DNA from: Anaerovibrio sp. RM50
GTDB lineage: Bacteria; Bacillota; Negativicutes; Selenomonadales; Selenomonadaceae
Assembly: GCF_000622005.1 (NCBI RefSeq)
Contig: NZ_JHWV01000020.1
Span: 1-41,212 of the forward strand
Direction: 5' to 3'
Length of the DNA: 41,212 bases
Below, piece by piece: positions 1 to 8,896 of this stretch. Below the pieces are notes generated by a model. It made no database searches, was not told the DNA's origin, and saw only the letters and a list, made by a program, of their open reading frames with translations. The position numbers and the translations under genes were made by a program. Position 1 is the stretch's first letter; the number at the start of each line of letters is the position of its first letter.

Positions 1-204
1 AAGCGTGGATCCACAGTCCTCAGGTATGCTCTTATAAACGCAGCACATAACGTTGTTAAAAACAATGCCACCTTCAAGGCTTATTATGATGCCAAGATGG
101 CTGAAGGCCGCTCACACTATAACGCCCTCGGGCATTGTGCAGGCAAACTCGTCAGGATTATCTGGAAGATAATGACTGACAATGTAGAATTTAACCTCGA
201 CTAA
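1..204 (+). CDS. IS110-family transposase, C-terminal part (5' end outside window)
   Basis: Frame 1 is open from the first base to TAA at 202-204 (67 codons). It reads KRGSTVLRYALINAAHNVV, then an AYYDAKMAEGRSHYNALGH segment. This resembles the end of the Transposase_20 domain of IS110/IS1111-family DEDD recombinases, where a conserved small-residue helix (often with Ser) is followed by a Y-x-x-K-x-x-EGK-x-H stretch and a basic tail. These enzymes move a circular intermediate guided by a bridge RNA encoded in the element's non-coding end. The N-terminal RuvC-like catalytic half lies outside the window, so intactness cannot be judged. The family call is from recognition of the C-terminal pattern only. 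Confidence 0.8.
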   Translation, partial: KRGSTVLRYALINAAHNVVKNNATFKAYYDAKMAEGRSHYNALGHCAGKLVRIIWKIMTDNVEFNLD

Positions 205-399
205 GAGATCTGGATACCCAACATCATAGATTTGTAAAAAGCACCCACCAGGGAGCCTTGTTAAGGTTACCCATTTTTGCTACAAAAAGGATTTTACAAA
301 TTCCAGCTAATCCATACTTGACTTTTCATAGCTGGTCTCCGTTATATTTTAAGTATTTGAACAGCGAAATCTTTAATGAAATCTATTAACTAAATATTA
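205..399 (+). other. Non-coding tail of the IS110 element; candidate bridge RNA region
   Basis: No ORF is present. Two hairpins are visible. At 251-272, GGG and CCTT pair with AAGG and CCC across small internal loops. At 303-335, CCAGCTA pairs with TAGCTGG. In IS110-family elements one non-coding end encodes a bridge RNA with two internal loops that specify target and donor; in the IS1111 subgroup it lies 3' of the transposase. The position and folding fit that, but the element's end could not be located because this family lacks obvious terminal inverted repeats or target duplications. The function is inference. Confidence 0.35.
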
Positions 400-545
400 T
401 TATAACGCCATTGTTCAAATTTTTCTTCTTTAGAAGAAAAATCTTCCAACTAGCGTTTCAACGAGCTGGGAGATATGCTCGCCAGCTGTTGTAGTTTGTT
501 TTCCCCCATCTAAAGAGGTGGGGGACATCTTAAAGCTCGTTATAA
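400..545 (+). repeat. 146-bp palindromic dispersed repeat, copy 1
   Basis: The element begins TTATAACG and ends CGTTATAA, an 8-bp terminal inverted repeat. Inside are an 11-bp perfect hairpin (ATTTTTCTTCT/AGAAGAAAAAT, about 419-442) and a CCCCCATCT/AGGTGGGGG hairpin (about 503-524). The same 146 bp recurs in reverse orientation at 14197-14342 with 6 substitutions by eye and no indels. It is non-coding, so it is best described as a MITE-like or REP/BIME-like structured repeat. It lies just downstream of the IS110 tail, and IS110-family elements are known to target palindromic repeats in some bacteria. Confidence 0.85.
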
Positions 546-588
546 CGCAATTGTTCAAATTTTTCTTTTCCACAGGAAAAGAAAAATC
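540..588 (+). repeat. Partial third copy of the 146-bp repeat
   Basis: It overlaps the right end of copy 1 by sharing the palindrome CGTTATAACG at 538-547. It restarts the left end of the element (TTATAACGC.ATTGTTCAAATTTTTC) and then diverges after about 49 bp. Its hairpin is ATTTTTCTTTTCC/GGAAAAGAAAAAT with an ACA loop. Compared with copy 1, both arms changed together and pairing is kept, which suggests selection on the folded form. Confidence 0.7.
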
Positions 589-638
589 GGAGTTAAACAT
601 ATCTGTTATTTTTAGTATGCAAGGATACCGGCTCTTTA

Positions 639-647
639 TGGTATAAT
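639..647 (+). promoter_or_regulatory. Extended -10 promoter of the DJ-1 family gene
   Basis: The sequence TGGTATAAT is an extended -10 (TGnTATAAT) with a perfect TATAAT at 642-647. No good -35 stands 17 bp upstream, as is common for extended -10 promoters. The start codon follows 45 bp later. Confidence 0.6.
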
Positions 648-691
648 ATGAATAACGTTGTTGTATTTTTTATGTAAGGAGCGATACAGAC

Positions 692-1240
692 ATGAAAGCA
701 TTAGTTTTATTTGCCAATGGATTTGAAGAAGTGGAGGCCATTACTCAGGTGGATTTCCTCCGTCGTGGGGGCATTGAGGTGACTGCTGCATCTATTCATA
801 ATGATAAGAGAGTAGTGGGTGCCCACAATATTCCTGTGGAGGCAGATGCCCTTCTTTCTGATTTGAATGCAGATGACTACGGCATTGTTGTGCTGCCAGG
901 GGGAATGAACGGTATGCTGAACCTTGGTGGCAGCAAGGAAGTGGTTGCTATCATTAAAAAATTTAACGAAGCAGGCAAGTGGGTGGCTGCTATTTGTGCT
1001 TCTCCTTCAGTTCTGGGGGACAATGGACTGGTTGAGGGCAAGCGCTGCACCTGCTATCCTGGCTTTGAGGATCACATGAAGGGCGGCAGGACCTGCACCG
1101 ATGAGGTTGTGGTGGACGGTAACATTATTACCAGCCGCGGTCCTGGTACCTCCATTGCCTTTGCCCTTAAGATGATTGAGCTCCTTAAGGACAAGGAAAC
1201 TGCTGTTGAGGTAGGCAAGGATTGTTTGTATCTTGATTGA
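692..1240 (+). CDS. DJ-1/PfpI family protein (YajL/ThiJ-like)
   Basis: A 182-residue single-domain protein, the usual length for the DJ-1 subfamily. The N-terminus KALVLFANGFEEVEA carries the conserved acidic residue (E15, matching human DJ-1 E18). The nucleophile elbow AAICASP places the reactive cysteine at C102. LPGG at 68-71 and the closing SRGPGTS segment complete the fold signature. Members of this family are reported as glyoxalase/deglycase-like or redox-stress chaperone proteins, and the exact reaction is disputed. The start is ATG with an AAGGAG Shine-Dalgarno ahead. It is transcribed from its own extended -10 promoter, and apt follows 100 bp later. Confidence 0.9.
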   Translation: MKALVLFANGFEEVEAITQVDFLRRGGIEVTAASIHNDKRVVGAHNIPVEADALLSDLNADDYGIVVLPGGMNGMLNLGGSKEVVAIIKKFNEAGKWVAAICASPSVLGDNGLVEGKRCTCYPGFEDHMKGGRTCTDEVVVDGNIITSRGPGTSIAFALKMIELLKDKETAVEVGKDCLYLD

Positions 1241-1272
1241 TAATGGAAGTTTTTTCTATGATATAGAAAAAA

Positions 1273-1300
1273 TTGAACAGCTGGGTTATAATAATATGGT
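1273..1300 (+). promoter_or_regulatory. Possible promoter upstream of apt
   Basis: TTGAAC at 1273-1278 and TATGGT at 1295-1300 are 16 bp apart. An overlapping TATAAT at 1287-1292 lacks a properly spaced -35. The 100-bp gap otherwise shows nothing but the AAGGAG ribosome site of apt. Confidence 0.3.
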
Positions 1301-1340
1301 TTGTGAATTTAATTATTAAACTATAAGGAGTATTTTTCTG

Positions 1341-1892
1341 ATGAGCTTAACAGCAAATGACATAAACTACGTAAAGGACCACATCCGTCTGGTGGATAAT
1401 TTCCCAAAAGAGGGTATCAAATTTGTGGATATTACCACTACCCTCAAGGATGCCAAGGCTTTTGGACTGACCCTGGATTATATGAAGGACCTTGTGAAGG
1501 ATGAGAATATTGATATGATTGTGGGTCTGGAATCCCGTGGTTTTATTTATGGTGCTGCCCTTTCTGCGGCTATGAATGTGGGGTTTGTGCCAATCCGCAA
1601 GCCGGGAAAGCTGCCTGCTGAGGTGGTAAGCGTTGACTATGATCTGGAATATGGCAGCGATACCATTGAGATGCATAAGGATGCCATTAAGGCTGGTCAG
1701 AAGGTACTTATTGTGGATGATTTGCTGGCCACCGGCGGTACTGCCACTGCTGCTGCAAAGCTGATTGAAAAGGTTGGTGGTGAGGTAAGCGCTGCTGTAT
1801 TCTTTGTGGAGCTTACAACTCTCGGCGGACGTCAGAAGCTCGAAAATAATGGCATTAAGGTTATGTCCATGCTTCAGTACGATTTGGATTAA
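1341..1892 (+). CDS. apt: Adenine phosphoribosyltransferase
   Basis: Converts adenine and PRPP to AMP and pyrophosphate in cytoplasmic purine salvage. The 183-residue length is close to the family norm (about 170-180). The PRPP-binding loop VLIVDDLLATGGTA spans about 122-135, with D126 and D127. The upstream GLESRGFIYG and the RKPGKLP flexible-loop segment are typical of bacterial Apt. The start is ATG with AAGGAG 10 bp ahead. The lipoprotein gene begins 15 bp after its stop, so the two are probably cotranscribed. Confidence 0.97.
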   Translation: MSLTANDINYVKDHIRLVDNFPKEGIKFVDITTTLKDAKAFGLTLDYMKDLVKDENIDMIVGLESRGFIYGAALSAAMNVGFVPIRKPGKLPAEVVSVDYDLEYGSDTIEMHKDAIKAGQKVLIVDDLLATGGTATAAAKLIEKVGGEVSAAVFFVELTTLGGRQKLENNGIKVMSMLQYDLD

Positions 1893-1907
1893 GGGGGCAG
1901 CAGCTTT

Positions 1908-2486
1908 ATGTCAGTTATAAGTTTTAAGAAGCTGATGGCATTTGTGGCGGCCCTGTCTGTTATGGTATTTAGTGTTCTGGTGGCTGGCTGTGGCTCCAAG
2001 AATATTGAGCTGCACGATGTCAGTGTCAACGGTCATGCCGGGACTCTCACCATTAGTTTGCCATTTGACTTCAGAAATCCAATGGCTCCCAAGACCTTTC
2101 CAAATGGTACCACCATGTGTACATCTGTGGAGCATAACAGTGATTTTGATGTTACTGTAATGAGCATTCATTATGATCGGGCCAAGTACAAGGCATTTAC
2201 TGCTTCAGAATTTAAGCCTGACCTTAATAAATTCTCCGAGGAGCTTTTGAAGACATATAAGAGCAAGCGCAAGGCCACTGGGGGGCAGTTTGAGGATGCC
2301 ACCGTTGCCGGGGAGCCCGCCAAGGTGGCTGTTTTGGACGGCACCAGCAACGACATAAAAATTAAGACAAGATTCATTTCCTTCTTTAAGGGAGATGAGC
2401 ATTGGTGCATTACCATTTCCTACAAGGCCGATGATGAGGATTACGAGAAGGCTGCGGATAAAATGGTGGAAAGCATTCATTTTTAA
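1908..2486 (+). CDS. Predicted lipoprotein of unknown function
   Basis: 192 residues. The N-terminus has basic residues, a hydrophobic helix and a lipobox VAGC with the lipidated cysteine at C28, so it should be exported by Sec and anchored by signal peptidase II. The mature part is hydrophilic and mixed alpha/beta in character (FISFFKGDEHWCITISYKAD), and I do not recognise the domain. An AAGGGGG Shine-Dalgarno overlaps the apt stop region, indicating an operon with apt. A palindromic element and a terminator follow the gene. Confidence 0.85.
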   Translation: MSVISFKKLMAFVAALSVMVFSVLVAGCGSKNIELHDVSVNGHAGTLTISLPFDFRNPMAPKTFPNGTTMCTSVEHNSDFDVTVMSIHYDRAKYKAFTASEFKPDLNKFSEELLKTYKSKRKATGGQFEDATVAGEPAKVAVLDGTSNDIKIKTRFISFFKGDEHWCITISYKADDEDYEKAADKMVESIHF

Positions 2487-2489
2487 GGA

Positions 2490-2536
2490 TGATGACCTCA
2501 TCTGTCCTTCGGACATCTTCCCCCAAGGGGAAGACT
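2490..2536 (+). repeat. Small palindromic element (paired TTCG and AAGGGG hairpins)
   Basis: Two adjacent hairpins are present: TGTCC-TTCG-GGACA and TCTTCCCC-CAA-GGGGAAGA. The layout, starting CTCATCTGTC, resembles a palindromic intergenic repeat often seen in gut Firmicutes. Only this one copy was noticed in the window, so its repetitive nature is from memory of the pattern. Confidence 0.45.
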
Positions 2537-2542
2537 TTTATA

Positions 2543-2570
2543 AGGGACTGTTTTTCTACAGTCCCTTTTT
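2543..2570 (+). terminator. Intrinsic terminator after the apt-lipoprotein operon
   Basis: GGGACTG pairs with CAGTCCC around an 8-base loop and is followed by TTTTT. Confidence 0.85.
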
Positions 2571-2651
2571 ACTATTAAATCTAAATTTCGTATAAGGGCT
2601 AATAAAAGCCCGTATAGTTCCATTTTTTTTAATGGATAAAGGACTGATATT

Positions 2652-5174
2652 GTGATACTGGCTGAGGTTTATATTAACATTCCCATAAAAAGCATATCCC
2701 AGGCGTACAGCTACATTGTTCCAGACCATCTGAGCTTTCTCACAGAGGGCTGGCGGGTTATTGTGCCCTTTGGGGGCAGGTCAATTGAAGGCTTTATTGT
2801 GTCTGTAAATAATGTGGCTGAAGACAGTATCAAGGGAGATTTTAAGCTTAAGAAAATAAAGGACACTCTTGACGAGGAGGCCTGGTTTACCCATGAGGTA
2901 ATTGAGGCTGCCCGTTGGATGGCGGATTTTTATCTCTGCTCCGTGGGGGAAATGATGCGCCTCTTTATTCCCGGCAAAAGCGGTGCCCATATACAGCTGG
3001 CCTACGAGGCTGTGGCTGATGCTGGGGACAGCGTTCTGTTGCAGGTTCAGTCCTATAGCACGGTTTATAAGGCTATTATGGCAGCGGGAGCAGTCAAAAA
3101 AGGGGAAATCAGGGACCAGCTCATAGCTGACGGTAATGAGGACATTGTCCAGGACCTTGATAATATTCTGGAAAAGCTCCTGCAATACAAGGTTATAAAA
3201 AGAATATACAATGCTGACAATAAGGCCAAGGCCGCCTTTGAGACTGTTTATTTGCCATTGGTTCAAATAACAGAGGAGCTTCTGGGAGAATATAGCAGAA
3301 AGCCTGCCCAGAAGAAGGCTTTGGAGCTGATTATGAACCATCAGATGGGGGAAAAATCCTTAATTGGAGATGGCTCCCCAACTGGTGAAATAGCTTTAAA
3401 TAGTGAAGTCGACTTGAATTCTAAGGTTTACATAACAGCAGAGGAATTAAAAACTAAAAATGTTTCTCCTACCACCATAAAAGCGTTGACAGAAGCAGGC
3501 GTTTTGCGGAAGGAACAGCGCAGAATTTTCCGTAACAGCTATGATGCCCCAAGTCTTAAGCATAAGGATATAGAGCTTACCACCGAGCAGGAAAAGGCCA
3601 TAGATGCCCTTGAAGAAGCCATAAATGGCAAGCTATACAAGGAATTTTTGCTCTATGGGGTCACTGGCAGCGGCAAGACCCAGGTGTATATTGAAGCCGC
3701 CAGAAAGGTGCGTAAAATGGGCCGCCGAGTGGTGGTTCTCGTTCCTGAGATTGCCTTGACAGGCCAGGTGGTACAGGCCTTTAAGAGCTATTTTGAGGAA
3801 GATATTATCGTTATTCACAGCCGTCTTTCCATCAGCGAGCGAAATGATGCGGTATTAAGAGTGCGTCGTGGTGAGGCGGGGATTATAATTGGTGCCCGTT
3901 CCGCCCTCTTTACCCCTGCTGATGACATCGGGCTGATTATTATGGACGAGGAGCAGGATAATTCCTATAAGCAGGATGAGTCTCCCCGTTATCACGCCAG
4001 AGTTGTGGCAGACAAGCTGGCCCAGATTTATGGGGCACCGCTGCTTTTGGGCAGTGCCACTCCCTCATTGGAGACATATCACAGAGCCCAGACTGGCAAG
4101 TGTACCATGCTGAGGCTTCCAAACCGAATCGGCAACAAGCCCCTTCCACAGGTGGCCTGCGTGGATATGCGCCAGGAGCTGAAAAAGGGGCGGAGAAATA
4201 TTATCAGTCACCCGCTGCGCCTTCTTATTGAAGACACTATCTCCAAGGGGGAGCAGATGATAATTATGCTGAACCGCCGTGGCTTTGCCACCTTTGTAAT
4301 GTGCCGCTCCTGCGGTGAGGTTATAAAGTGTCCGCAATGCACCATGCCCCTTGTGTATCATAAGGATAAGCGGCTCATGTGCCATCACTGCGATATCAAA
4401 GTGCCAGTGCCGGATGTATGCCCAAAATGCGAGAGCCGTTATATCAAATATTTCGGATCCGGAACGGAAAAGCTGGAGCAGGAGCTGAGGAGTTTGGTGC
4501 CCCAGGCCAGGGTAATCCGCATGGACAGGGATACCACCACGGGCAAATTTGGCCATACAAATATTATTGAACGCTTCCGCAACAGGGAATTTGATATATT
4601 GCTGGGAACCCAGATGGTGGCCAAGGGCCATGATATTCCGAATGTGACAGCAGTGGGGATAATAAGTGCTGATTCGGCCCTTAATATGCCGGATTTTCGT
4701 GCGGCAGAAAGGGTTTTCATGCTCATAACCCAGACTGCGGGCCGTGCAGGCCGGGGGGATATTCCGGGAAAAGTAATAGTCCAGAGCTATTCCCCTGAGC
4801 ATAACGCAGTGCAAAGCGGTATAAAGCAGGATTATCAGGCCTTTTATAACGAGGAAATGAAGCTGCGGGAGAGCCTTTTCTATCCGCCATTTTGCCGTAT
4901 AGTAAAGCTGATTGTACACAATGAAAAGCCGGAAATCGCCCGTCAGCAGGCCCAAAATATAAAGGATAATTTCCTAAATAATTTCGGTTATACAAGGCAT
5001 CATCAGATTATCGGCCCGGCACCTGCCTTGATTCCTACATTCAAGGGGGTCCACAGATTTTCCATGATGATAAAAACCGATGATTTAAAGGCGGTAAATG
5101 AATTTCTCCGGGCCCAGGGATTACACCGCGACATGAATGTAATGATAGATATTGACCCTATCACCACGTCCTGA
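2652..5174 (+). CDS. priA: Primosomal replication-restart helicase PriA
   Basis: A superfamily 2 DNA helicase that recognises stalled forks and reloads the replisome. In its 840 residues I see an N-terminal 3'-DNA-binding domain (about 1-105), a variable winged-helix/linker region, Walker A GVTGSGKT (336-343), the DEEQ box at 432-435, and eight zinc-ligand cysteines (C551, C554, C560, C563, C577, C580, C590, C593). The helicase C-lobe and C-terminal domain follow. The start is GTG at 2652 with AAAGGA 8 bases ahead. In many Firmicutes priA follows coaBC; here the two are about 8 kb apart and in reverse order. The dynamin gene starts 11 bp after its stop. Confidence 0.96.
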   Translation: MILAEVYINIPIKSISQAYSYIVPDHLSFLTEGWRVIVPFGGRSIEGFIVSVNNVAEDSIKGDFKLKKIKDTLDEEAWFTHEVIEAARWMADFYLCSVGEMMRLFIPGKSGAHIQLAYEAVADAGDSVLLQVQSYSTVYKAIMAAGAVKKGEIRDQLIADGNEDIVQDLDNILEKLLQYKVIKRIYNADNKAKAAFETVYLPLVQITEELLGEYSRKPAQKKALELIMNHQMGEKSLIGDGSPTGEIALNSEVDLNSKVYITAEELKTKNVSPTTIKALTEAGVLRKEQRRIFRNSYDAPSLKHKDIELTTEQEKAIDALEEAINGKLYKEFLLYGVTGSGKTQVYIEAARKVRKMGRRVVVLVPEIALTGQVVQAFKSYFEEDIIVIHSRLSISERNDAVLRVRRGEAGIIIGARSALFTPADDIGLIIMDEEQDNSYKQDESPRYHARVVADKLAQIYGAPLLLGSATPSLETYHRAQTGKCTMLRLPNRIGNKPLPQVACVDMRQELKKGRRNIISHPLRLLIEDTISKGEQMIIMLNRRGFATFVMCRSCGEVIKCPQCTMPLVYHKDKRLMCHHCDIKVPVPDVCPKCESRYIKYFGSGTEKLEQELRSLVPQARVIRMDRDTTTGKFGHTNIIERFRNREFDILLGTQMVAKGHDIPNVTAVGIISADSALNMPDFRAAERVFMLITQTAGRAGRGDIPGKVIVQSYSPEHNAVQSGIKQDYQAFYNEEMKLRESLFYPPFCRIVKLIVHNEKPEIARQQAQNIKDNFLNNFGYTRHHQIIGPAPALIPTFKGVHRFSMMIKTDDLKAVNEFLRAQGLHRDMNVMIDIDPITTS

Positions 5175-5185
5175 TTGGAGCAATT

Positions 5186-8100
5186 ATGAACAGAGAATTA
5201 TTGGAAAACAAGCTGGCAGCAGCTTATGACTACTTTAAAAATATAAATCATACCCGCAATATGAACCATGTGCGTCATCTTGCCCAGAAGCTCACTGACA
5301 AGAAGTACGGTATTGCCTTTGCGGGGCATTTTTCTGCGGGCAAATCCAGACTCATCAATTCCTTTTTGGGTGATAATATACTGCCCTCCAGCCCAATTCC
5401 CACCTCTGCCAATCTGGTGAAGGTGTACAAGGGGGAGGACTATGCCCGGGTGTTTTTCAGCAAGGGAAAGCCCCGGAAATATCTGGCACCATACGATTAT
5501 GATCTGGTTAAGAGCTACTGCCGTGATGGCGATGCAGTGTCCTGTATTGAGCTGAGTTATTCCAGCCTCCATATCCCCGAAGGAGTGGAGATTATGGACA
5601 CCCCGGGCATTGATTCCGCTGATGATGCCCATCGTATGGTTACTGAGGACGCCATTCATCTGGCGGACATGATTTTATACGTAATGGACTACAATCACGT
5701 TCAGTCGGAGCTGAATTTCTCCTTTACCAGAGATCTCACAAAGGCCGGCAAGGAGGTTTATCTGGTAATTAATCAGATAGATAAGCACCGTGAAAATGAG
5801 CTGTCCTTTGAAACCTTCAAAAATTCTGTTTACAAGGCCTTTGAAGGCTGGGGAGTAAAGGCAAGGGGCGTTTATTTTATATCTGCCAAATATCCTGATG
5901 CTGCCCACAATCAGTATGATGAGCTCATGGCACTTCTGGAGGATAAGATTGCCCATCGCAATGATAATCTGGAGGATTCCATTTATGCCTCTCTGAACAG
6001 GATTATTACCGAATATATTAAGGCCGTCGAAAAGGATTCCGCTGCACGGAAAAAGGAAGCCGGGGCCCTTCTTGAGGGAATAACAGAGGATAAGCTTCAG
6101 CTCATGCGCAAGGAATATGACAGCCTTTCCCAGGAGCAGAATATTCTGGGTGAGGACTGGGAGGATACGTATAAGGCGGGAATCGCCAAAATTTTGGATA
6201 ATGCCTATCTGATGCCAACTTATACCCGTGATCTGGCCAGGGATTATCTGGAGGCCTGCCAGCCTTCCTTTAAGGTGGGCTTCTTTGGCCGTGGCAAGAA
6301 AACTGAGGCTGAGCTGGAGCGGAGAAAGCAGATTTTCTTTGATGATGCCTCCGAAAAGGCCAAGACTCAGATTGAGTGGCATTTAAAGACCTTTTTGCTG
6401 GATTTTGTCCGCCAGCATAATGTGAATAATAAGGAGCTGCAGGAGAAAATCCAGTCATTGGAGATTCTGCCTCCAGAGGAGCTCCTTACTGAAGCCATGC
6501 GCTCAGGGGCAAAGCTGACCCAGGACGGCAGCTATGTAATGAACTATACCCTTAATTTTGCCGAGGGAATAAAAAATGTGGCCCGCAGTAAGGCCACAGA
6601 TATAAAGAATATATTTGCTGGGCTTTTGAATGACCACAGAAATCAGCGTATGGAAGTGGTTAATTACCGTCTGAAGGAGCTGGAGGAATATCATAGGGCT
6701 TGGAACACCATGGACTCATTGGATGCTGAAATGTCCCGTCTTTCAAAGGAACTGGGGGATATGCTGGCCAATGGGGAAATGGTGGAAACCAGTGATGATA
6801 TTGCTGATATTTCCAAGGTGGAAATTCCCGATGAGGAAATAGTGGCTCCTGAAAGAGCTTTAGATTCTGAGAATTCCTTAAATAATAAGGGTTCCTTAAA
6901 TAATAATGCGGACAAGGATAGCATAGCAGATGGCGTAAAAGCCGAAGGTGAGGAAATAAATTCCAACGACCTTAAAAATGAAGCCTCCAAACAGCTTGAT
7001 ATTTTCAATGCCTCTGGTACTGAAAAATTAAAGGAAATGTCCCTCAGACTCCGTAAGGGAGCTGAGCTTATAGGGGAAATTCCGGGAGTTGGCCAGATGG
7101 CCCAGGAGCTGCAGGACAGGGCAGAACGCCTTAATAATAAAGGCTTTTTGGTAACCCTCTTTGGTGCCTTCAGTGCGGGAAAATCCTCCTTTGCCAATTC
7201 ACTGCTGGGAGAAAGATTACTGCCCGTATCCCCAAATCCAACCACCGCCGCCATTAATATGATTTTGCCTGTAGATGAGGCTCACCCTCATGGCACAGTT
7301 GATATTAAGCTGAAGTCCGAAAGGATGCTGCTGGATGATTTATTAAGGGCATTTAAGCCTTTTAATATGTCACCTGCAAGCTTAAAAGAGGCTCAAAGCC
7401 TTGCCAAAGAGGCCATGAACAAGGGGGGCAGCACCCATCAGAAGGAAAAATCCTTCCTAAGGGCCTTTATAGCTGGCTTTGAGGCTGTTGAAAGCAAGCT
7501 GGGCTCAGTATTTGCCAGTGATTTAAAGGGCTTTGGTGAATACGCTGCCCAGGAGGACAAGTCCTGCTTTGTGGACTGGATTAAGGTTTATTATAATTGC
7601 CCTCTTACAGCCAAGGGAATAACCCTGGTGGATACACCGGGTGCTGATTCCATTAATGCCCGTCACACCAATATGTCCTTTAACTTTATCCGCCAGTCTG
7701 ATGTGGTGCTTTATGTAACCTACTATAACCATGCCTTCGGCAAGGCGGACAGGGAATTTATTATCCAGATGGGCCGGGTAAAGGATTCCTTCCAGCTGGA
7801 CAAGATGTTCTTTATCGTTAATGCCATCGATCTGGCTGAGGATCAGGATGAGGCGGATCACGTGGTAAATTACGTACGTCGTCAGCTAAAATCCTACGGT
7901 GTTGCAAAGCCACAGCTCTTTGCCCTTTCCTCCCAGGAGGTTCTGGAGGAAAGAGAGGCCGGCAATACCACACCAACAGAATTTGAAAATGCCTTTTATA
8001 ATTTTGTTGTCAAGGACCTAAATGATATAGCTCTTTCTGCCGCCCGTCAGGAGTTTGACAAGGCGGTGGAGCGCATCAGTGACCTTATAAATATCAGCAA

Positions 8101-8896
8101 AAGCGACAGTGCCCAAAAAGAGCTGCGGCTGGCTGAATTAAAGGATTTTAAGGAGAAAATTGGCCAGTTGCTTTCGGATTTAAGCAATACTGAGTTGGTG
8201 AAGGGACTGGAGCAGGAGGCCTCGGAGCTTATTTATTACGTTAAGCAGAGGGTTTTCCTCAGATATCTTGATTTCTTCCGTGAGTCCTTTAACCCTGCCA
8301 CCTTAAAGTCCGGGGGCAATTCCAATGAACAGCTTAAAGAGGCCCTTGACCAGCTTCTTGAAAGCATTGGCTTTGATTTGGCCCAGGAGCTGAGAGCCAC
8401 CAGTCTCAGAACTGACAATTACATTAAAAATTCACTGCTGAAATTTCAGGAGCATACAAACCAGCGTCTTGCCCAGATCAGCAATGAGTTTACCTTATCA
8501 ATTAAGGAATACAGCTATGAAAATCAGCTGAATTTCCAGCAGGCCTTTGTGGGTGTGGGCCGTGAAAAATTCACCAAGCCCCTTTCCATCTACAAGAATC
8601 CTAAGGACTTCTTTGAGGAGGGTGCCTCCAAGATTATGGCGGAGGAAATGGAAATTATCCTCTCTAACATGGCAGATGAGTATCTGGAAACTGAAAAATC
8701 CAAGCTTCTTAGTCAGGAGACAGAAGCCCTTTGCGGCCTTTATGACAAGGTGTGCCAGCGCTTCAACAAACGCCTGAAGGAGCGTCTGGAAACAAATATC
8801 AAAGCCCTTGACGGCGGCCTTGATATTGCAGAGCTGGAGCAGGTGTATAATCAGCTTTTGAATTTGTCACGGAGCAATGCTATTTCCCGTGCGTAG
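5186..8896 (+). CDS. Tandem (double-headed) dynamin-like GTPase, DynA type
   Basis: 1236 residues with two complete dynamin-type G domains. Head 1 has P-loop GHFSAGKS (47-54), DTPG at 138-141 and NQIDK. Head 2 has GAFSAGKS (660-667), DTPG at 816-819 and NAID. Each head is followed by long charged helices expected to form the stalk, with membrane-binding paddle regions likely. A low-complexity Asn/Ser/Glu-rich linker lies at about 545-600. The architecture and length match Bacillus DynA (about 1190 residues), which binds membranes, promotes fusion and aids resistance to membrane damage and phage. It is translationally close to priA (11-bp gap). Its last 46 bp overlap the convergent nfo gene. 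Confidence 0.9.
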   Translation: MNRELLENKLAAAYDYFKNINHTRNMNHVRHLAQKLTDKKYGIAFAGHFSAGKSRLINSFLGDNILPSSPIPTSANLVKVYKGEDYARVFFSKGKPRKYLAPYDYDLVKSYCRDGDAVSCIELSYSSLHIPEGVEIMDTPGIDSADDAHRMVTEDAIHLADMILYVMDYNHVQSELNFSFTRDLTKAGKEVYLVINQIDKHRENELSFETFKNSVYKAFEGWGVKARGVYFISAKYPDAAHNQYDELMALLEDKIAHRNDNLEDSIYASLNRIITEYIKAVEKDSAARKKEAGALLEGITEDKLQLMRKEYDSLSQEQNILGEDWEDTYKAGIAKILDNAYLMPTYTRDLARDYLEACQPSFKVGFFGRGKKTEAELERRKQIFFDDASEKAKTQIEWHLKTFLLDFVRQHNVNNKELQEKIQSLEILPPEELLTEAMRSGAKLTQDGSYVMNYTLNFAEGIKNVARSKATDIKNIFAGLLNDHRNQRMEVVNYRLKELEEYHRAWNTMDSLDAEMSRLSKELGDMLANGEMVETSDDIADISKVEIPDEEIVAPERALDSENSLNNKGSLNNNADKDSIADGVKAEGEEINSNDLKNEASKQLDIFNASGTEKLKEMSLRLRKGAELIGEIPGVGQMAQELQDRAERLNNKGFLVTLFGAFSAGKSSFANSLLGERLLPVSPNPTTAAINMILPVDEAHPHGTVDIKLKSERMLLDDLLRAFKPFNMSPASLKEAQSLAKEAMNKGGSTHQKEKSFLRAFIAGFEAVESKLGSVFASDLKGFGEYAAQEDKSCFVDWIKVYYNCPLTAKGITLVDTPGADSINARHTNMSFNFIRQSDVVLYVTYYNHAFGKADREFIIQMGRVKDSFQLDKMFFIVNAIDLAEDQDEADHVVNYVRRQLKSYGVAKPQLFALSSQEVLEEREAGNTTPTEFENAFYNFVVKDLNDIALSAARQEFDKAVERISDLINISKSDSAQKELRLAELKDFKEKIGQLLSDLSNTELVKGLEQEASELIYYVKQRVFLRYLDFFRESFNPATLKSGGNSNEQLKEALDQLLESIGFDLAQELRATSLRTDNYIKNSLLKFQEHTNQRLAQISNEFTLSIKEYSYENQLNFQQAFVGVGREKFTKPLSIYKNPKDFFEEGASKIMAEEMEIILSNMADEYLETEKSKLLSQETEALCGLYDKVCQRFNKRLKERLETNIKALDGGLDIAELEQVYNQLLNLSRSNAISRA

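Noticed and set aside
4065-4955. 296-codon minus-strand ORF inside priA
   Set aside because: It lies antisense to the conserved helicase and cysteine region of priA, has no ribosome site I can see, and shows no recognisable domain. It is a shadow frame.
5675-6382. 235-codon minus-strand ORF inside the dynamin gene
   Set aside because: Antisense to the clearly coding dynamin head 1 and stalk; hydrophobic, low-complexity shadow translation.
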